Origin: Galerina marginata
Taxonomy: Eukaryota > Basidiomycota > Agaricomycetes > Agaricales > Galerinaceae
Length of the DNA: 64,000 bases
Reading direction: 5' to 3'
Assembly: GCA_023014335.1 (NCBI GenBank)
Contig: JAECYW010000003.1
Coordinates: 620,001 to 684,000 of the forward strand
Shown here piece after piece: positions 1 to 12,473 of this stretch (its first letter is position 1; every line of letters begins with the position of its first letter). The notes beneath the pieces are model-generated. The model saw nothing but the letters and a program-made list of their open reading frames with translations, had not been told where the DNA came from and made no database searches. A program made the position numbers and the translations under genes.

Positions 1-1
1 G

Positions 2-1904
2 ATGATAATCGACGGGCTAGACGAATGTAACGACACGAATGGTCAACGCCACATCCTTGACACCATCTTCGATGCTTTTTCTCGTTCCAAGGACTGCATT
101 CACCTGATAATCCTATTTGCCAGTCGAACCGAACGAGAGATTAGCCTCGCTTTTGGCACCCCGACTCTCAAAACGGTTACATCGCACATTGCACTAGACG
201 ACACATATCATCCCGACTCTGACATCAGGCGATATTTAGAGGGATGCTTCTCCGAAATCAAGACGACACAAGGATTAATTCCCGCAGCGTGGCCATCGGA
301 TGCAGATATTTCATCCCTTGTCACCAAATCGTCTGGGCAGTTTATATATGCTGCCACTGTTGTCCGATATATCTCTTCCAGTCGGTATAATCCCACCAAA
401 AGCTTGGAAATAATCCTCGGTCTCCGTCCTGCAAAAAAGGATATGCCCTTTGCCGAACTTGATGCCCTGTACAGCGATATTCTCTCCCGCGTCGAGGATA
501 TAGATGCAACCCTTCGACTGTTAGGAGGAATCCTTCTTTCCAATGCCTGGGATAAAAGTACAAAATTCATGGAGGGGCTCATGCTTCTTGATGAGGGTGA
601 CGCCACTCGCCTTCTAGCCGACCTCTCCTCCGTTATTATGGTTGATGAGAAAAGCGACATAAGGGTTCTTCATGCTTCTTTAGGAGACTTCCTTTTGGAT
701 CAAGCCAGGTCGAAACAATATCATATCAACCCTGCGGCCACGTTCACGGAGCTTTCTCATATTGGTTTGTATCAAGTTGGCCAATACAGTGAGTATTTTG
801 TAGTGACAGTCTTTTGAAATGCATATCCTTACAGCCACTTATCTTCTCGTTACATGGCAAGACATTAGCCTCGCTTCTTGGTGGTTTGAAGAAGCCAAAG
901 ATTTTTTGTTCCGCGCATATCCAACAGATGAATTACGGGAAATGGTTCTTGAAACACCACTTATCCAATGTATATATTCTAGAGGCAACTTGGAAAAACA
1001 CGAGGGATGGCGTTGTGATGAGCTCGTGGGTACGCTTCTTATGGGTCTGAAGACATCAGTGTGTCTTTTCCTTTTTTATATTCTCAAGACAGTAATTAAT
1101 ATCCTACAACCTTCAGGGCTTTTCCAACGCAGCTGAACTCTATCTTTATCACCGTGGAGTATGGGACAAAATTTTGCATGAAAGATTGTCCAAGATCAAG
1201 TCTGATACCGTGGCGCACACAGTTGTTGCTTCTCCATTCATCAAGACTCCGACTTTAGGTGCCTTTGGGAGTGTCCTGGCCACAATGTTTAACCTTCAAA
1301 GATGTATCCCAATCACAGAAGATAACCCTCTGTGGTTACAAACCACTTTGTATGATTATATTGGCCCATGCATGGATTCTGTGTACCGAAAGCTTCTGCT
1401 GGAATTCCTTACAGATCCAATCCGAGCCGGTAAATACATTCTCGATGGTGCAAAATTTGCCACTCTCACCAAGATACTCCTGGAGTTCCTTACCCAGTCA
1501 GGCATTGAATCTAAAAGGTATGTCCTTAATCATTGGAGGGCAAGTGCATAAGCTCACACATTTTTAGTTTGATAAATTGGAATGCATCCCGCATTTTAGA
1601 CGCTCTTGAGGGGGTTACTCCTCAGGCTGGACCCTCCCCTGAGCTCATAGAAATGCTTAAAAATTGGGCCATCATCCTTCCAAATGCATGCTGTACCTAC
1701 GTCGACGACACATATTTTCCAGCTAAAAATGAAGCACGAAATCTTTGGGTAACAGTCCGGACATTCGCAAACTACCTGTTGCGAGTCTGCGGTTCAGTAC
1801 CGACTGGATTCCGAATCACTGTCAAGGGAAAAGATGGAGAAGAAGATAGATCATACTATTATGCTCATGATGAACGAGCGATAGACTTTCCTCTAGTTAA
1901 TTAA
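2..1904 (+). CDS. NACHT-domain NTPase (NLR/STAND type), paralog A, 5' partial
   Basis: C-terminal 573 residues of a signal-transducing NTPase whose P-loop half lies before the window. Exons inferred from paralogs B and C: 2-788, 862-1058, 1117-1517, 1568-1904; reading phase is kept across all three introns (73, 58 and 50 bp). The first residues are the Walker B strand MIIDGLDECND, followed by the sensor-like LFASRTEREI. A winged-helix-like end follows (VLHASLGDFLLDQARSK, near 665-715). The distal 300 residues contain no WD40, ankyrin or TPR repeats that I can see. NACHT proteins are ATP/GTP-driven oligomerising switches, and in fungi many act in non-self recognition; that role here is inference. 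No internal stop is seen, so the visible part looks intact. Confidence 0.8.
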
Positions 1905-4870
1905 TTAAATACGTAGTTCGTAAATAGAGTGAACGACATATTTGATTTGAATTCTGTCGAACACGTTGAAAATATATCCCTAAATATAAAGGTAGTGCAT
2001 AGCGGCAAGAAAGCATAGGCATTCGCTAAACTTGATGTGTGACAATTTGCATAGATATATTCTCTCCGATGCATAAGATAACTATATAGCTAGAACTTCG
2101 TAAGTTTCTCTCCCGTCGATTGTCGTTCAATTGTTCGACTACGCTAGTCGCTGAATGATTACCATCATCAATGAGTATAACTCGTCTGCTCTAGAGGAAA
2201 GTAGAATTTGAAAGGCTGTAAGTTAACGATAGAACTGACGCGAGTGTCTTTAGCCAGGGACTACACCTCCTCGGATACCCAGAATGATCGAATTATAGAC
2301 GATAACTTTACGGGGGTAGTCAAGTACTGGCGATCTCTACGGCGCATTGAACGAACTCCGAGCGAGTCTCGAGGGCATCTACCAAAGGACTCAAAAAAGG
2401 CAAGACAAAATGTCGTGAGCTCAAGAAAGAGTAGACAAGCGCGAAGAAAAAACATACCGTGGAACGATTACGGCGTTATCGACAGCCACGCTAGAGCGTA
2501 GACTGACACGTAAGTAGCTAATGTATGCTGAACTCGCTCCTTGTCGAGCCCCTTGACCGTAAACGACCACCTGCATCTCCAACTACACCCAAAGGGCAAT
2601 AGAGCTGGCGAAATTTTTCAGCGACAGGGGAAAAGAAAAAGGAACAAACACAGGATAACCCCGATGGGCAACGGCTTGTTCCGTGTGTCCTTCGCCGCGC
2701 GTTGTGATTCGAACACCTACGGCATGGTAAATAATACTCATAATTGCCAGGTAGCATCTGAACGCGGAAGATCAAGAGAAGGCCATGCCGTGTGACGTCA
2801 GGTTTACTTACCTCTCCGTGCCGAGAGTCACTCAGGGCTTCTGGTTTTTTCAGGCAAGAAGACGTCAATGAAAATTAGATAGAAACTCCTTGATGTTACA
2901 CGTACTCTAGTTTGCGCGAGCAGTTCCCGCCCCCCAATTCCTGGTCACTGAGAGGAAGATGATATTGGATAAAGAAAGACAGATCAGAAAGCTTAGGAAA
3001 GTACCTGAAAACTCGGTCCCTTGGTGCTACTCTCTGGAAAGGTAAGGACCGTCCGACCAGGAATCCACTTTGCATGATGGAAATCGTGGTCGAGGCTTAG
3101 AACACGAGCGAGATTCCGGTAGAAAAAATAAATGTGCTGCATCTATTTTGTTAGTCCGAGACAAAGAAAAAGGTAAAGCAGGCAAGACGACCGCCGTCAC
3201 CAAGCAGGAGCACAAGGATGCCCACACAAAGGCGAGGACGAATAAATACTTATAACAAGCAAGAAAAGACAAGAGGGAGAGAAGTTCGAAATATCCATGC
3301 AGGTCCTTTTTCACCCCTCCTCATTGAGTCTCGTTACGCGAGAAGTGAGAAGGAAACGAGAAAGAATCGACTAGAAAATACTCAGGATTGGTTGTACCCC
3401 TACTCGCTTATTTGTGCATCTGCGCGTCGACGATCAAGAGGAGTACGGATCAATAGTCAGTCGCATCGTGAAAAAAAGGGAGAAAGAGAAAACGCAAACA
3501 TACTATCGACATATTACTGGCCCCCAGCTGATCGTCATCAGCTCATCCCCCTCAAATTTTTCTGGGGCTGGTAGGATCCCTGCAGCGCATACAATAGACC
3601 CTGAGAAGACATCGATGAAAAGAGACAGAGGAAGGTAAGGACAAGACGTACACAAGCTCTTTGACGTCACAGACACTTTAGTTTGCGCCTGCTGCAACCG
3701 CACCCAATGCCAAGTTTCTAGGAGAGGAAAATGAGATCAGATAAGTGGAAAAAGGATGGTCCGAAAGGACGAAGACGAATACCATGACTTGTAAGTCACC
3801 GGCGCTAACTCGCTGGAAAGTAAGCGAAGCTGACAAGTGTCCGGTTCGAGATGCATATACGAACCTACCACAGCACAACTAGGTCAGTTTGGTACACACA
3901 ATCTGATAAAAGGCCGAACTGGACCTACCTCACCACGTTACCGCGAATCTGCTGAGCCAGAGGCCGTCAGTGGGCGTTTCGCGCTGTAGGCGAGGGGGCG
4001 GCGACCTTTAAGTCAGCTTGGCTTAGGGAAGAGGTCTACACCCTGTTTGAGAAGACGCGGGCGGCAGGAGGTCAGCCTGGCGGGCACCGCATTCTGTATT
4101 ATGTGTATACAAAAAAAGGGACGGGAAATGGAACAGAACAATACGCAGCACTCACAAAATATCGAGCCTTCTCGAGTTTGCGAGTTTTCCCATCAACAAA
4201 TCGTATTCGCACAGAAACTCGCCGAGGTACTTCCTTCTAACACCTGTTTCCTCACGGCGTCCCCGCTGAACGCACCGAGATTGTCAGGGCGGTGACCAGC
4301 TGCGAGCTATTCCTGTATTTTGGTAACACAGCATCTTGTTCCCAGTCTTGCAAATTTGCGTAGCTGGTTTGGATCGAGCTTCATCGAGCCCAAACGTGAG
4401 GCCCTGTCGAGTAGAGTGTTTGAGGGAGCGGGACAAGGGAAGAGGAGCGAAAACGTACCGTAAGATCGCTCCTTCGAAAATCGGAAGACTGAGATTTGCG
4501 CCGCTTGCTTGTGAGCCTTTGAAATTTTGGCGAACGTCGCGTTCATGCTCTGCTGAAAGGTGTTCAGCGGTCGTGGAGGCGATCGTAGAAGGCTGCTTGT
4601 CTTTTCGGGGACGGCATGGAAACGTTGACTAATGCCGTCGGCCTCGATGAACACGGGTCGCGTTTGCCACTTCAGCTAGAGACGTCGTGGTCGACGGCTT
4701 TCCAAACGCGCTGGTGGATCCATATGCCAAACCCCCTCTTAGAGCTAGAACGGCATCTTATCGTTGGCTCTCTTGACGCGCGGGAAGTTCTAGAAAGCCG
4801 ATTCGGAGGATGAGATGAGAAGATTTCTGGGTGTTCCAGATAACCCAACTTGACTAGGCAGGAAATCTGA
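1905..4870 (-). other. Spliced minus-strand companion module, copy 1 (unrecognised gene family)
   Basis: Segment downstream of paralog A that recurs downstream of B and C and upstream of B and C. On the minus strand it shows a series of short introns with GT(A/G)NGT donors and YAG acceptors, for example about 3553-3655 and 4398-4456. The same introns recur in the other copies at the same places. Between them a frame is shared: an exon ending QTKVSVTSK joins one carrying SIVCAAGILPAPEKF. A third exon near 4460-4620 contains NTFQQSMNATFAKI, similar to SFHQSMNATFVNI in copy 2. This supports a spliced protein-coding ancestry. I do not recognise the family, and no full-length frame could be assembled, so this copy may be a pseudogene. 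Confidence 0.45.
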
Positions 4871-5588
4871 GAAGTAAGCGAGAGCGGTGATACCAGTGGT
4901 GAGCAGAGGAGTAAAGGAATTTCAAATATTCAAATTTCGCACAGACTGCGTCTCAGGGAAACGGTCACGAGACTCCGTCGCGTCATCAACTTACTGTACC
5001 TTCCTTTCTTGGAAGCTTGGCTTGTTCTACTCCATTAGCATCAAATACTTAATCGCTACTGATGCAGTACTGATGCCCCTCGCAAACGAAGAGAATTTTC
5101 CAATTAAAAATATTAAATAATATGAAGAAATAGGAAGCTATATGCTACATTATTATTGGTAGACCACGTCAGCTGAACGGAAGGACCACAGGACAACGCG
5201 TAATATATTCGCAATCAAGATGAGTATGTATAGGTTGATTTTCGGTTCTATACCTCTACATAGCAGCTCACAAAAAGATTGGTCCCTTGGAGGCTGAATT
5301 GAGCTTGTATAATCCCAGAGGTCGGCATTCCAACGACTTGGAAATATTGGTACGAGTGGCACTGGCACTTTATGTAAAGGCTTACCAGTACCGGATAGAA
5401 AGAGTACATAGCTGTATGATCTTTCATTATCTTTCTTGTCCCCATTCAGCCACTAAACGCTTCAGCCCCCTCAAGGAACCGCATGTTCATGTTCCGACAT
5501 TCACAGTGAGGTGAGTTTCGCGACCCTATGTCAATCACATTGCGTCATTGGGTTATACCAAGCTTGAACCGAAGGAGAACGCTAAGAG
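4871..5588. other. Intergenic stretch before the DNA transposon
   Basis: AT-rich sequence with only short unsupported open frames and no repeat that I could match elsewhere in the window. Its last bases, 5582-5588 (CTAAGAG), are the left copy of the target-site duplication of the adjoining DNA transposon. Confidence 0.5.
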
Positions 5589-8500
5589 TGGGGACCGGCA
5601 ATGCCTGTGAAGAAATCGTGATGTTTGGTTCTGTTTGGCTCTCCCTCAAACTCTTCCTTTCGTCGGTTCTTCCTCGTTCCAGGCGAATTTAGCTGCTCCC
5701 GTCAGATCTGACGTTATATAAAATATCTAGCCGTAGATAGGAGGTACAATACATTACTTCTACTGACCTAAGTAAGATTTATTTCTTTGTTGAATGTTAA
5801 AATAAGGCTGTTTACGAAGTCAGCTCAGTCGTCGAAAGTCCATCATCTCGCCTTGGGCGCTAAAAATCAAGGAGACATTGTTTCATCCCGAAATTTTAAG
5901 TGAAAACTCTACAGATACCCTTGAACTCATATGCTTATTTTGAGGAGATTTAAGAATGTCCTTAAGTTTAAATTCAATGCAGAACATATGACATATTCTA
6001 GCTAGGGGGACAACACCAAAAAACCAGTTGTTCGTGCTAAACCTAATTGAAAGAAAGGGACGAACGATTGGTAAAGGTATTTAACGTAGTAATAGACATT
6101 CTAGTCATCGTATTCATCCTCTTCCTCGCCGTTTTCGTCTTCATCTTCGTCGATGAAAGGTGGACTCTCATCCAATTCGCCCGAAACTTCTATGTTCGCA
6201 TCAGATTGTTGCATTTTTTCAACCAGTGCCCGCAATGCGACAATTTTCCTGCGAGTTATGAGATATAGAAAGAGTGAAAATGTAGAAGACTTACTCTTCA
6301 TTCCGGCTAATCGCAGCTAGAACCGCAGTAAGCTTGAAGAACTTGGATTTGAGATCCTTTTGCAGCACTTTGAGGAGAACTTCGTCGTTGAGGAACTTTC
6401 TGTGGATGCTGAGCTGGTCGTTGAGCTCGGCAATTGTCATTTTAATGACCTTGCCGCGATCCACAGTGAGTCCGACCGTGGTGAGTCGCACGATTTCGGC
6501 CTTCTTCTTTTCCTCGAAAGCCTGGAGTTTGGTCCGTGTTGCCAATGCTCGCTCCCGCTGAGATTTGAGCAAGTGTTCTCGAAAGGCAGCTTGCGTCCCA
6601 CTTGAATTTTCGATCCGAACCTGCCGCATGACATAAACCTGATCTTCGAGGTTACAATGTTTGTCGATAAACATCTCGGTGTTGTTTCTTTCTACCCGAG
6701 TCCGGTTCGAAAACCCAGATGCGGTGCCATTGGGGTGAAAACGTGCGTTAACGCGCCAAGATCCGAGAGCACCCTCGTTGGGGTCGTTGGTGGCCGGAAT
6801 AAACATTCGAGAAAGTTGTTCAGCCGTTAATTGGTCAATTGGTCCTCCAGAAACAAACTCGGGTGTGAATTGGCGCCAGCCAGCGGCGCTTCCTGAAAAC
6901 ATCGACGAAATCATAAGCTCGAGGTCAGGTAGCTCCGAGGCCAGGATCTGAATTGACATAATGAGCATCTCGTCCATCCATGGCTTTGCGTCGATTGTAA
7001 GTCTTGAGAAATCATTGTCAACAACACTGTCCAGTAGCAAACGAGGGTTTGCAGCAATGTGGTCACAGAAATCAGGCAGTCGTCGATGAAGCGCAATGAT
7101 ACCAGGATCGAGCATGTTCACGATCGTTCCGCCACAGCCCCGGACAAGATTCAGATAGGGCCAAGAGACCGAGACACCATAGAGGGACATAGCAGCCAAT
7201 TCAGCAAGAGTAGATGGATCCTCGAGGGCTTTAGCAACGTTTTGCTCTAGGTGGTTATAGCCGGCCTGCTTCTTTGAGTCCCGAGATACTTCAAGCAAAT
7301 CTATATAGAGATCTAGGAAAGTTAGTAGCTCCGCAGCAGCGTAGGAATGAGACTGGTATCGGGTATTTGACGTGTCTGGGAATTTTCTGTCCCTTGTTAT
7401 CCCATGTATTTCTTTTTTCTGTTTCGCCATAAACATTCGATGGACATCTTGATAACCTTGTTCTTCGGTTTTATGATTGAATAGAGCGCCTGCGAGACTG
7501 GCCAGCTTTACTCCTCCTCGAGAGCTTGAATCCACAGCGCGTTGAACAGCAGCACTATCAGCTTCCTCGCCGAGTCGAATAGCTGCATCATTTGCTTTGT
7601 TTGCGAGGAGAAGGGGTGGGGGTCGTCCTTTCAAATCCCAGGAAGCCATCATTCTCTGGACGCCGTATTTAAACGCGTTTAGATCTTTGTGTCCGCAGCA
7701 GCCAGCAAACAGTAGAGCGATAAGACTCTTTCGTTCACACTCATCAAGCTCGTCCAGGATTGCCTTTCCCAGTGACCTTTCCAGCAGCTTAATGGCTGCA
7801 GAGTCCCGATCTGCACTGAAAACACGCAAGGTAAGTTAGATTGTAATCTTCCAGATAGAGATTGGCTGATATTACGGGTCTAACTTGGCGTGCGCCGCAT
7901 CAACATCCTCCTGTGAAATGTTCCCCATGGCATTTAAGATTTCATCGGCGTCCATATCCTCCATAGCCTTTTCTCCAAGGTCCTCACAAATAACCTCCTC
8001 TTTCCACACTTCCGTTAACTTGAATTTTTTCTTCCCATCAGCTGCATGATCCATGGATTGGAATTCCTCCTTGCGGACCCAGTCGTTCGTCTCCATTTTC
8101 GTACTGTCGCGGATGGATAACGGACTTTCCGAATATGCGTTTGCAATCCGTGATGCAAGATGCTTCGTTCCGTCGAATTGGGTTTTCGCAGTGTGGTCCA
8201 GTGCTGGTTCAACCTCGATGAATCGAATCTTGTTACTCCAAGTCGACATGTCTGAATCATCAACACCTGGTTCGTAACTTGGGACAGACAGTGTTGCGTG
8301 ATGCGCCTCATAGGTGACTTTTCGGTGAGCCGTCCCATCGCTGCTCTCTCCAAATCCTAAAAAATGTAGTTAGCTTGCGGTGGTTAATACTAGAAGCACA
8401 TGAAATTAACCTGGGGCCTGAATGATTTCGCGGCCCAGCTGCATCAAGCCGTAGAATCCGCCTTCATCCCTGGCCCGTAAAACGGTACGCCCGCTCATTT

Positions 8501-9809
8501 TCTCTCGAATCTTTATCCCGAATGCTTTTGCACATGCCAGCATTGCATCACCAACACGTTCCGAGGAGCATCCAGCCTTCAGGAGTTCACGAGCAAGTCG
8601 GCGTGCCTGGGCTGTATAAACGCCGCCTTTTTTGGGTGACCATGTTGACTTAGACTTTGTAACCAAGCGAACCTCCTTGAGCGACTTTTGAGCACGAGAG
8701 GCCTGCATTTCGAAACGATGAGCCTTCTTCCTGAGTTCGCCATTAACGCCTCGTTCATAAATCACGATGTTTTCAAGCTTTTCTATGCGGTCCCTAAACG
8801 ATGCCATAGTGTAAAATTTGGAGCATTGCGACTGTTCCCGTGCGTCTTCCTTGAGCTTTTGGATATCAGTAAGGTACTTTGCCTTTGCCAGGTCGCGTTC
8901 ATGGGCAAGCCTTTGAGTTCTTTTCCTAGATTTATGCAAGTCTTCCGAGGTCTCGGCAAGTAAGTCGCCCTTAGTTTGACATTCCTCTCCCAGTCGCTGA
9001 ACCAGAGCCCCAGAATTAGCCAAAGAAGATTGTAGGCCCAAGATTGTTGCATCCTTTTGAGAGATTTCGCGAGCACAAGAAAGTAATTGAGCCTCAGATT
9101 CTTGAATTCTAGCTGTTAGTTTATCAATATCAGCCTCCTTTTTTGAGAGTTCATCTTCGAAATTCCGCGCTGTGATCTGGCCTCTTGTCTTCGCAGTTGA
9201 GATTGGGACATCAGGAGTGCTCCGAGAATTTCCGAGACTAGAGAGATTTCTATCATGAGCCTTTTGAGCCTCAGACCGGCGTTTAACCATCGACGGAGAG
9301 GTTTCAGAGTGTATGCGCACAATTCATGATCGAGTGGGACGAACGGAAGATGAAGCTGGGCAACTTCGACGAATTCCAAGAGGCACTCACCGATCAACGT
9401 CAACGGATCACTGATGGTTGACAGCCGGTTGACAGGTTCCACGGCCGAGATTTGTTTGAGCCCCCCTCCCTTGATTCCTCAGATGTTTCTTCACCAACGT
9501 ACACAGAATATGTCTGGAAAACGTTTGCTTTGAACAAAATTTGTTTTTCTTTTTGTTTCACCACCGAAAAAAGCAAATTTTCGACCATTTTTTTTGTTAC
9601 TTCGGGAAAAGATCAGATAATGAGAATTTGCCCAAACGAAACTAAGGTCAGACACATTCTACGCATTCCCAAAATTTTAGCAGATTTTTTTGTTGATGTG
9701 GAAGCTCAGAGTAGTTGAAATGGAAGTGATCGATTCGAGGAACCAGCGTTTATCAGGGACAAACAAGGGACAAACATCACGATTCTGTCACACGCGATGC
9801 CGGTCCCCA
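5589..9809. mobile_element. Complete 4.2-kb TIR DNA transposon with one spliced transposase-like gene
   Basis: Both ends begin TGGGGACCGGCA when read inward. The similarity continues for about 50 bp, including a shared ATCGTGATGTTTG block, at 5589-5637 and 9760-9809. CTAAGAG directly precedes the left end (5582-5588) and directly follows the right end (9810-9816), a perfect 7-bp target-site duplication. Because that sequence starts with CT and ends with AG, the boundary could also be read as a longer TIR with a 5- or 3-bp duplication. Inside lies a single four-exon minus-strand gene. The superfamily was not assigned: neither the TIR nor the TSD length clearly fits hAT, Tc1/mariner or CACTA. 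Uninterrupted frames and clear TIRs suggest a fairly recent, possibly autonomous copy. Confidence 0.85.
6101..9290 (-). CDS. Transposase-like 1009-aa protein, four exons
   Basis: Exons on the minus strand: 9290-8411, 8356-7876, 7815-6295, 6248-6101. Introns are 54, 60 and 46 bp (donors GTTAAT, GTAATA, GTAAGT; acceptors TTTTTAG, TTTTCAG, CTCGCAG), and phase is exact throughout. Residues about 30-200 form a charged coiled coil. Then come blocks typical of a large uncharacterised Agaricomycete family as I remember it: SSDGTAHRK (about 300), GCCGHKDLN (about 495), FPDTSNTRYQSH (about 600) and TNDPNEGALGSWR (about 800). A Lys/Glu-rich helical stretch and a very acidic tail ending EEEDEYDD finish it. 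The D and E residues in those blocks could belong to an RNase H-like DDE core, but this is inference. Its place as the sole gene between matched TIRs argues for a transposase. An in-frame ATG ten codons upstream (9318-9320) is an alternative start. Confidence 0.75.
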
Positions 9810-9816
9810 CTAAGAG

Positions 9817-9939
9817 CTTACTTGGTTTAGTTAGAGAGAAGCCCGCATTCCCCAGTTGACTGAGCGGACTGTGTCCGTGTGCAAGTTTCATGGAATAGAA
9901 CCTTCGATGCGACTGTATGAATGCTCATCCTGAGAATGA
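9817..9939. other. Short spacer right of the DNA transposon
   Basis: No gene or repeat seen beyond the transposon's right target-site duplication. Confidence 0.4.
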
Positions 9940-11340
9940 ACTATGCTGCTACAACCGATTGCCGAAAATCCATGGTTAGGTGGAGGGGCTTCTTATGGCC
10001 TCAGACTGACGATAACAAGGACACACCTCGTTTTCGCTGACTTGAATCCTGTACGATCTATGTACGCTGCTGAGAAGTCATACGCTCCGGTCACACTTAC
10101 AACTCGATGGAAAGTTCGAGATTCCCACCTTGCGGGCAAGACCTTCGCCACGAGTCTGAGCTTCGGTCATAGAGGAACACTGGGACTGAGGAAACATTGC
10201 AACATTGTAAGAGAAGAGGGAGATAGCAAAGAAACGTACCAAGACTCCGCTATAGTTCCACGGGCATCTCGATAAAAAGGTAAATGCAGACACGCTCACA
10301 TTCGTTCAAGCTAAAGGAGGAGGGATCAATGTTCAACTCTTGTCAGCGCTCGCAATGAAAAGGTCCGACTATCAAGGTAAACCTACCAGGAACAATATGG
10401 TCAGTAACATCGCTAAAAGGAGGGAGGGAAGGAAGACTTGTAATTTATTGACATATTACCGGCTACAAGGAGATCGGTATCTTTTCATCCTTCGCTCGAA
10501 CCTTTCTAGGGCTTAAGAGCAGGTTCAGCTGCGCATACAATTTCTCACACCAACGCGACATTTGGCTCACTGACCTTTACACGCTGTGTACCGACGATGG
10601 TGCCGGATATCTTCTAAAAGGCAAATGTTGATGAACTGTAGAGGGAATCAAGGATAGGACGTACCAATATTTCTTGATGTTACTTTGCACCTCGGCACTT
10701 AATAGGTGTGTACCGAGTTACCCTGAGAAGGCGACAATCTGAAATAATCAACACTGTCTCAAAGATGTAAGAGACGTACATCGATACTGTGATTTCTGGG
10801 TTGCAAAGTCCGCTAATGCGACTCACGGGCTAGGTATGACGTTCATCCGCGTCAGATTTTCAGTTCGTCGCCTTTAAGTTCCACAGACCTGTATGGATCT
10901 GTCGCTATCAGAGTAGTTAAGGACGGGCATACAATATAAAAAGGAATGAAAAATGACCTGCAAGCGAAACAGGCAATATCATCTGCAACATGGATCAAAA
11001 GAGAGAATGGAGAGTAGAACAAGAAGAAACGCACCTCTCATGGGATTGGGAATAATCTCCAGATTCGCGAACAGACAGGCGGCGTTTCTTCTTCCTACGG
11101 GCCATATTTCCCAACCCAAGTTGAAGAACTACTCATGCAGTTCGAATGCCCATGCATCATCAATTTGACGAAGATGAGCTGAGGGAAGGTAGAAATAAGC
11201 TGCCCGGAAGCACCCGAAAAAAGTACATGAACACGAAAAAAGACGCGCTATACAATAACAACAACAACAACAACAACAACAACAACCACCACCACGCCCA
11301 CGCCCAAAAACAAACAGTTTGCGTTTTCACGAACAACTAA
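9940..11340 (-). other. Fragment of the spliced minus-strand companion module (copy 1b)
   Basis: Shows the same style of minus-strand introns as the other modules. Examples on the + strand are CTGAGG...AAACGTAC near 10190-10241, CTAAAAGG...GGACGTAC near 10616-10668 and CTGAGAAGG...AGACGTAC near 10723-10780, each 50-58 bp long. The block around 10700-10740 resembles the intron at 3600-3655 in copy 1. No continuous protein could be assembled. An (AAC)n microsatellite at about 11252-11286 ends this fragment. Confidence 0.35.
11252..11286. repeat. (AAC)n microsatellite
   Basis: About ten consecutive AAC units, followed by a CAC-rich run. It would translate to poly-Asn/His, but nothing supports coding. 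Confidence 0.9.
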
Positions 11341-11417
11341 AACTCTGATACCTCTATAAATTACACCATCTTCATCGCCTTAAAATTCTGCATCCATTGA
11401 TACTAACCTTCGCAAAG

Positions 11418-12211
11418 GGGGCGCAGTGGCCTAGTGGCACCATCGCGAGTCAAGATCCCCCAGGCATGGAGGACGCAAGTTCAATCTGCCCTCTGCGCAG
11501 TTAACATTTTAGACACTGTGCGGAGTTTCTACGCCCTCGGGTGACACTGTGGGAATGCGATAGATGGGGAGGCTTTAAGAATGCTGCCGGTTTACTTAGC
11601 CGCGGTCGGGGCAAATAGAGCCGCAGCAGCCGATAATGACATACCCACTTTCGTACTCAGTTAATTGATGATATTGTGGTGACGTTACTCTCCTTGCCTG
11701 CGAAAAACAGGTATTGCCGAGATACAGGTGGAGAGCTGGGAGGATTGGGACGAGGGTTAGTTGATCCTGGCAGAATTGCCGAGGCTGGTAAACCAGTCCC
11801 CGAACCGTACGAACCAACTGGGCCATCAGGTGGAAGTTTGACAACCCGACTCAGAAGACGGCTAGAGCCGACCCGAAAGGACAAGTCCACAGGACTAAAC
11901 TGCTCAGGATTCGCCGGCAACCGGCTGCCGAGGATCATGCTGCCGATAACGATTACCTGCACGACAGGGTGTTGAGTGGAATTGGGAAGGGTGCTATGTA
12001 AAAATAGCTTAACTCCGGGAGTAGCGAGGGAAGACATTTCCTAACCCTAGCGATAGCGCATTCCGGATCGCAAGCCATGATTAGATATAACCACAGGATG
12101 TAACGACAAAATTAGATAGACACGGACTTTGTAGAACACACCCGGTCATACTACGCAGCCGCTTAAGACCCTGTCATGTACCAAGCTGTGAAAACAATAG
12201 TATCAAACTCA
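11418..12211 (+). mobile_element. tRNA-headed SINE-like retroelement with 13-bp TSD
   Basis: The 13-mer AACCTTCGCAAAG occurs at 11405-11417 and again at 12212-12224, bracketing 794 bp. The first bases inside are a tRNA-like head. TGGCCTAGTGG fits the pol III A-box consensus exactly, and AGTTCAATCTGCC about 45 nt further on resembles a B box. The head is followed by about 700 bp of unique body without a convincing reading frame and a weakly A-rich end. Head, promoter boxes and long target-site duplication together indicate a SINE mobilised by a LINE. The length is large for a SINE, and the tail does not match the tail of the adjoining LINE. Confidence 0.6.
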
Positions 12212-12473
12212 AACCTTCGCAAAGTAAAACCAAAATTAAAAGCTTGATCCCTCCTTGTCCGCTTTTTCTACCTTTACCTTTTTACCCTTTGACTTCACAA
12301 CCCACCCGGACTAACTCATCTTGACCTCCGACTGAAGTAAATAACCAACGGACAATCGTAAATTATAATCTCTGACCCCATTCTTGTTGTAATAACTTCA
12401 CTACCACGGACTCTTTAAGTACAATCCCTTTTGAACGTACCCCGTTTAGATACTTTCTCTCACCCAACTCCCA

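Noticed and set aside
208..660. Long minus-strand open frames opposite NACHT exon 2, seen in all three paralogs (also 23759-24331 and 32449-32982)
   Set aside because: They are shadows of the conserved coding strand. They follow its sequence conservation and carry no independent start or splice context.
11146..11340. Open frame with poly-Asn/His run
   Set aside because: Produced by the (AAC)n microsatellite and a CAC-rich tail; no gene context.
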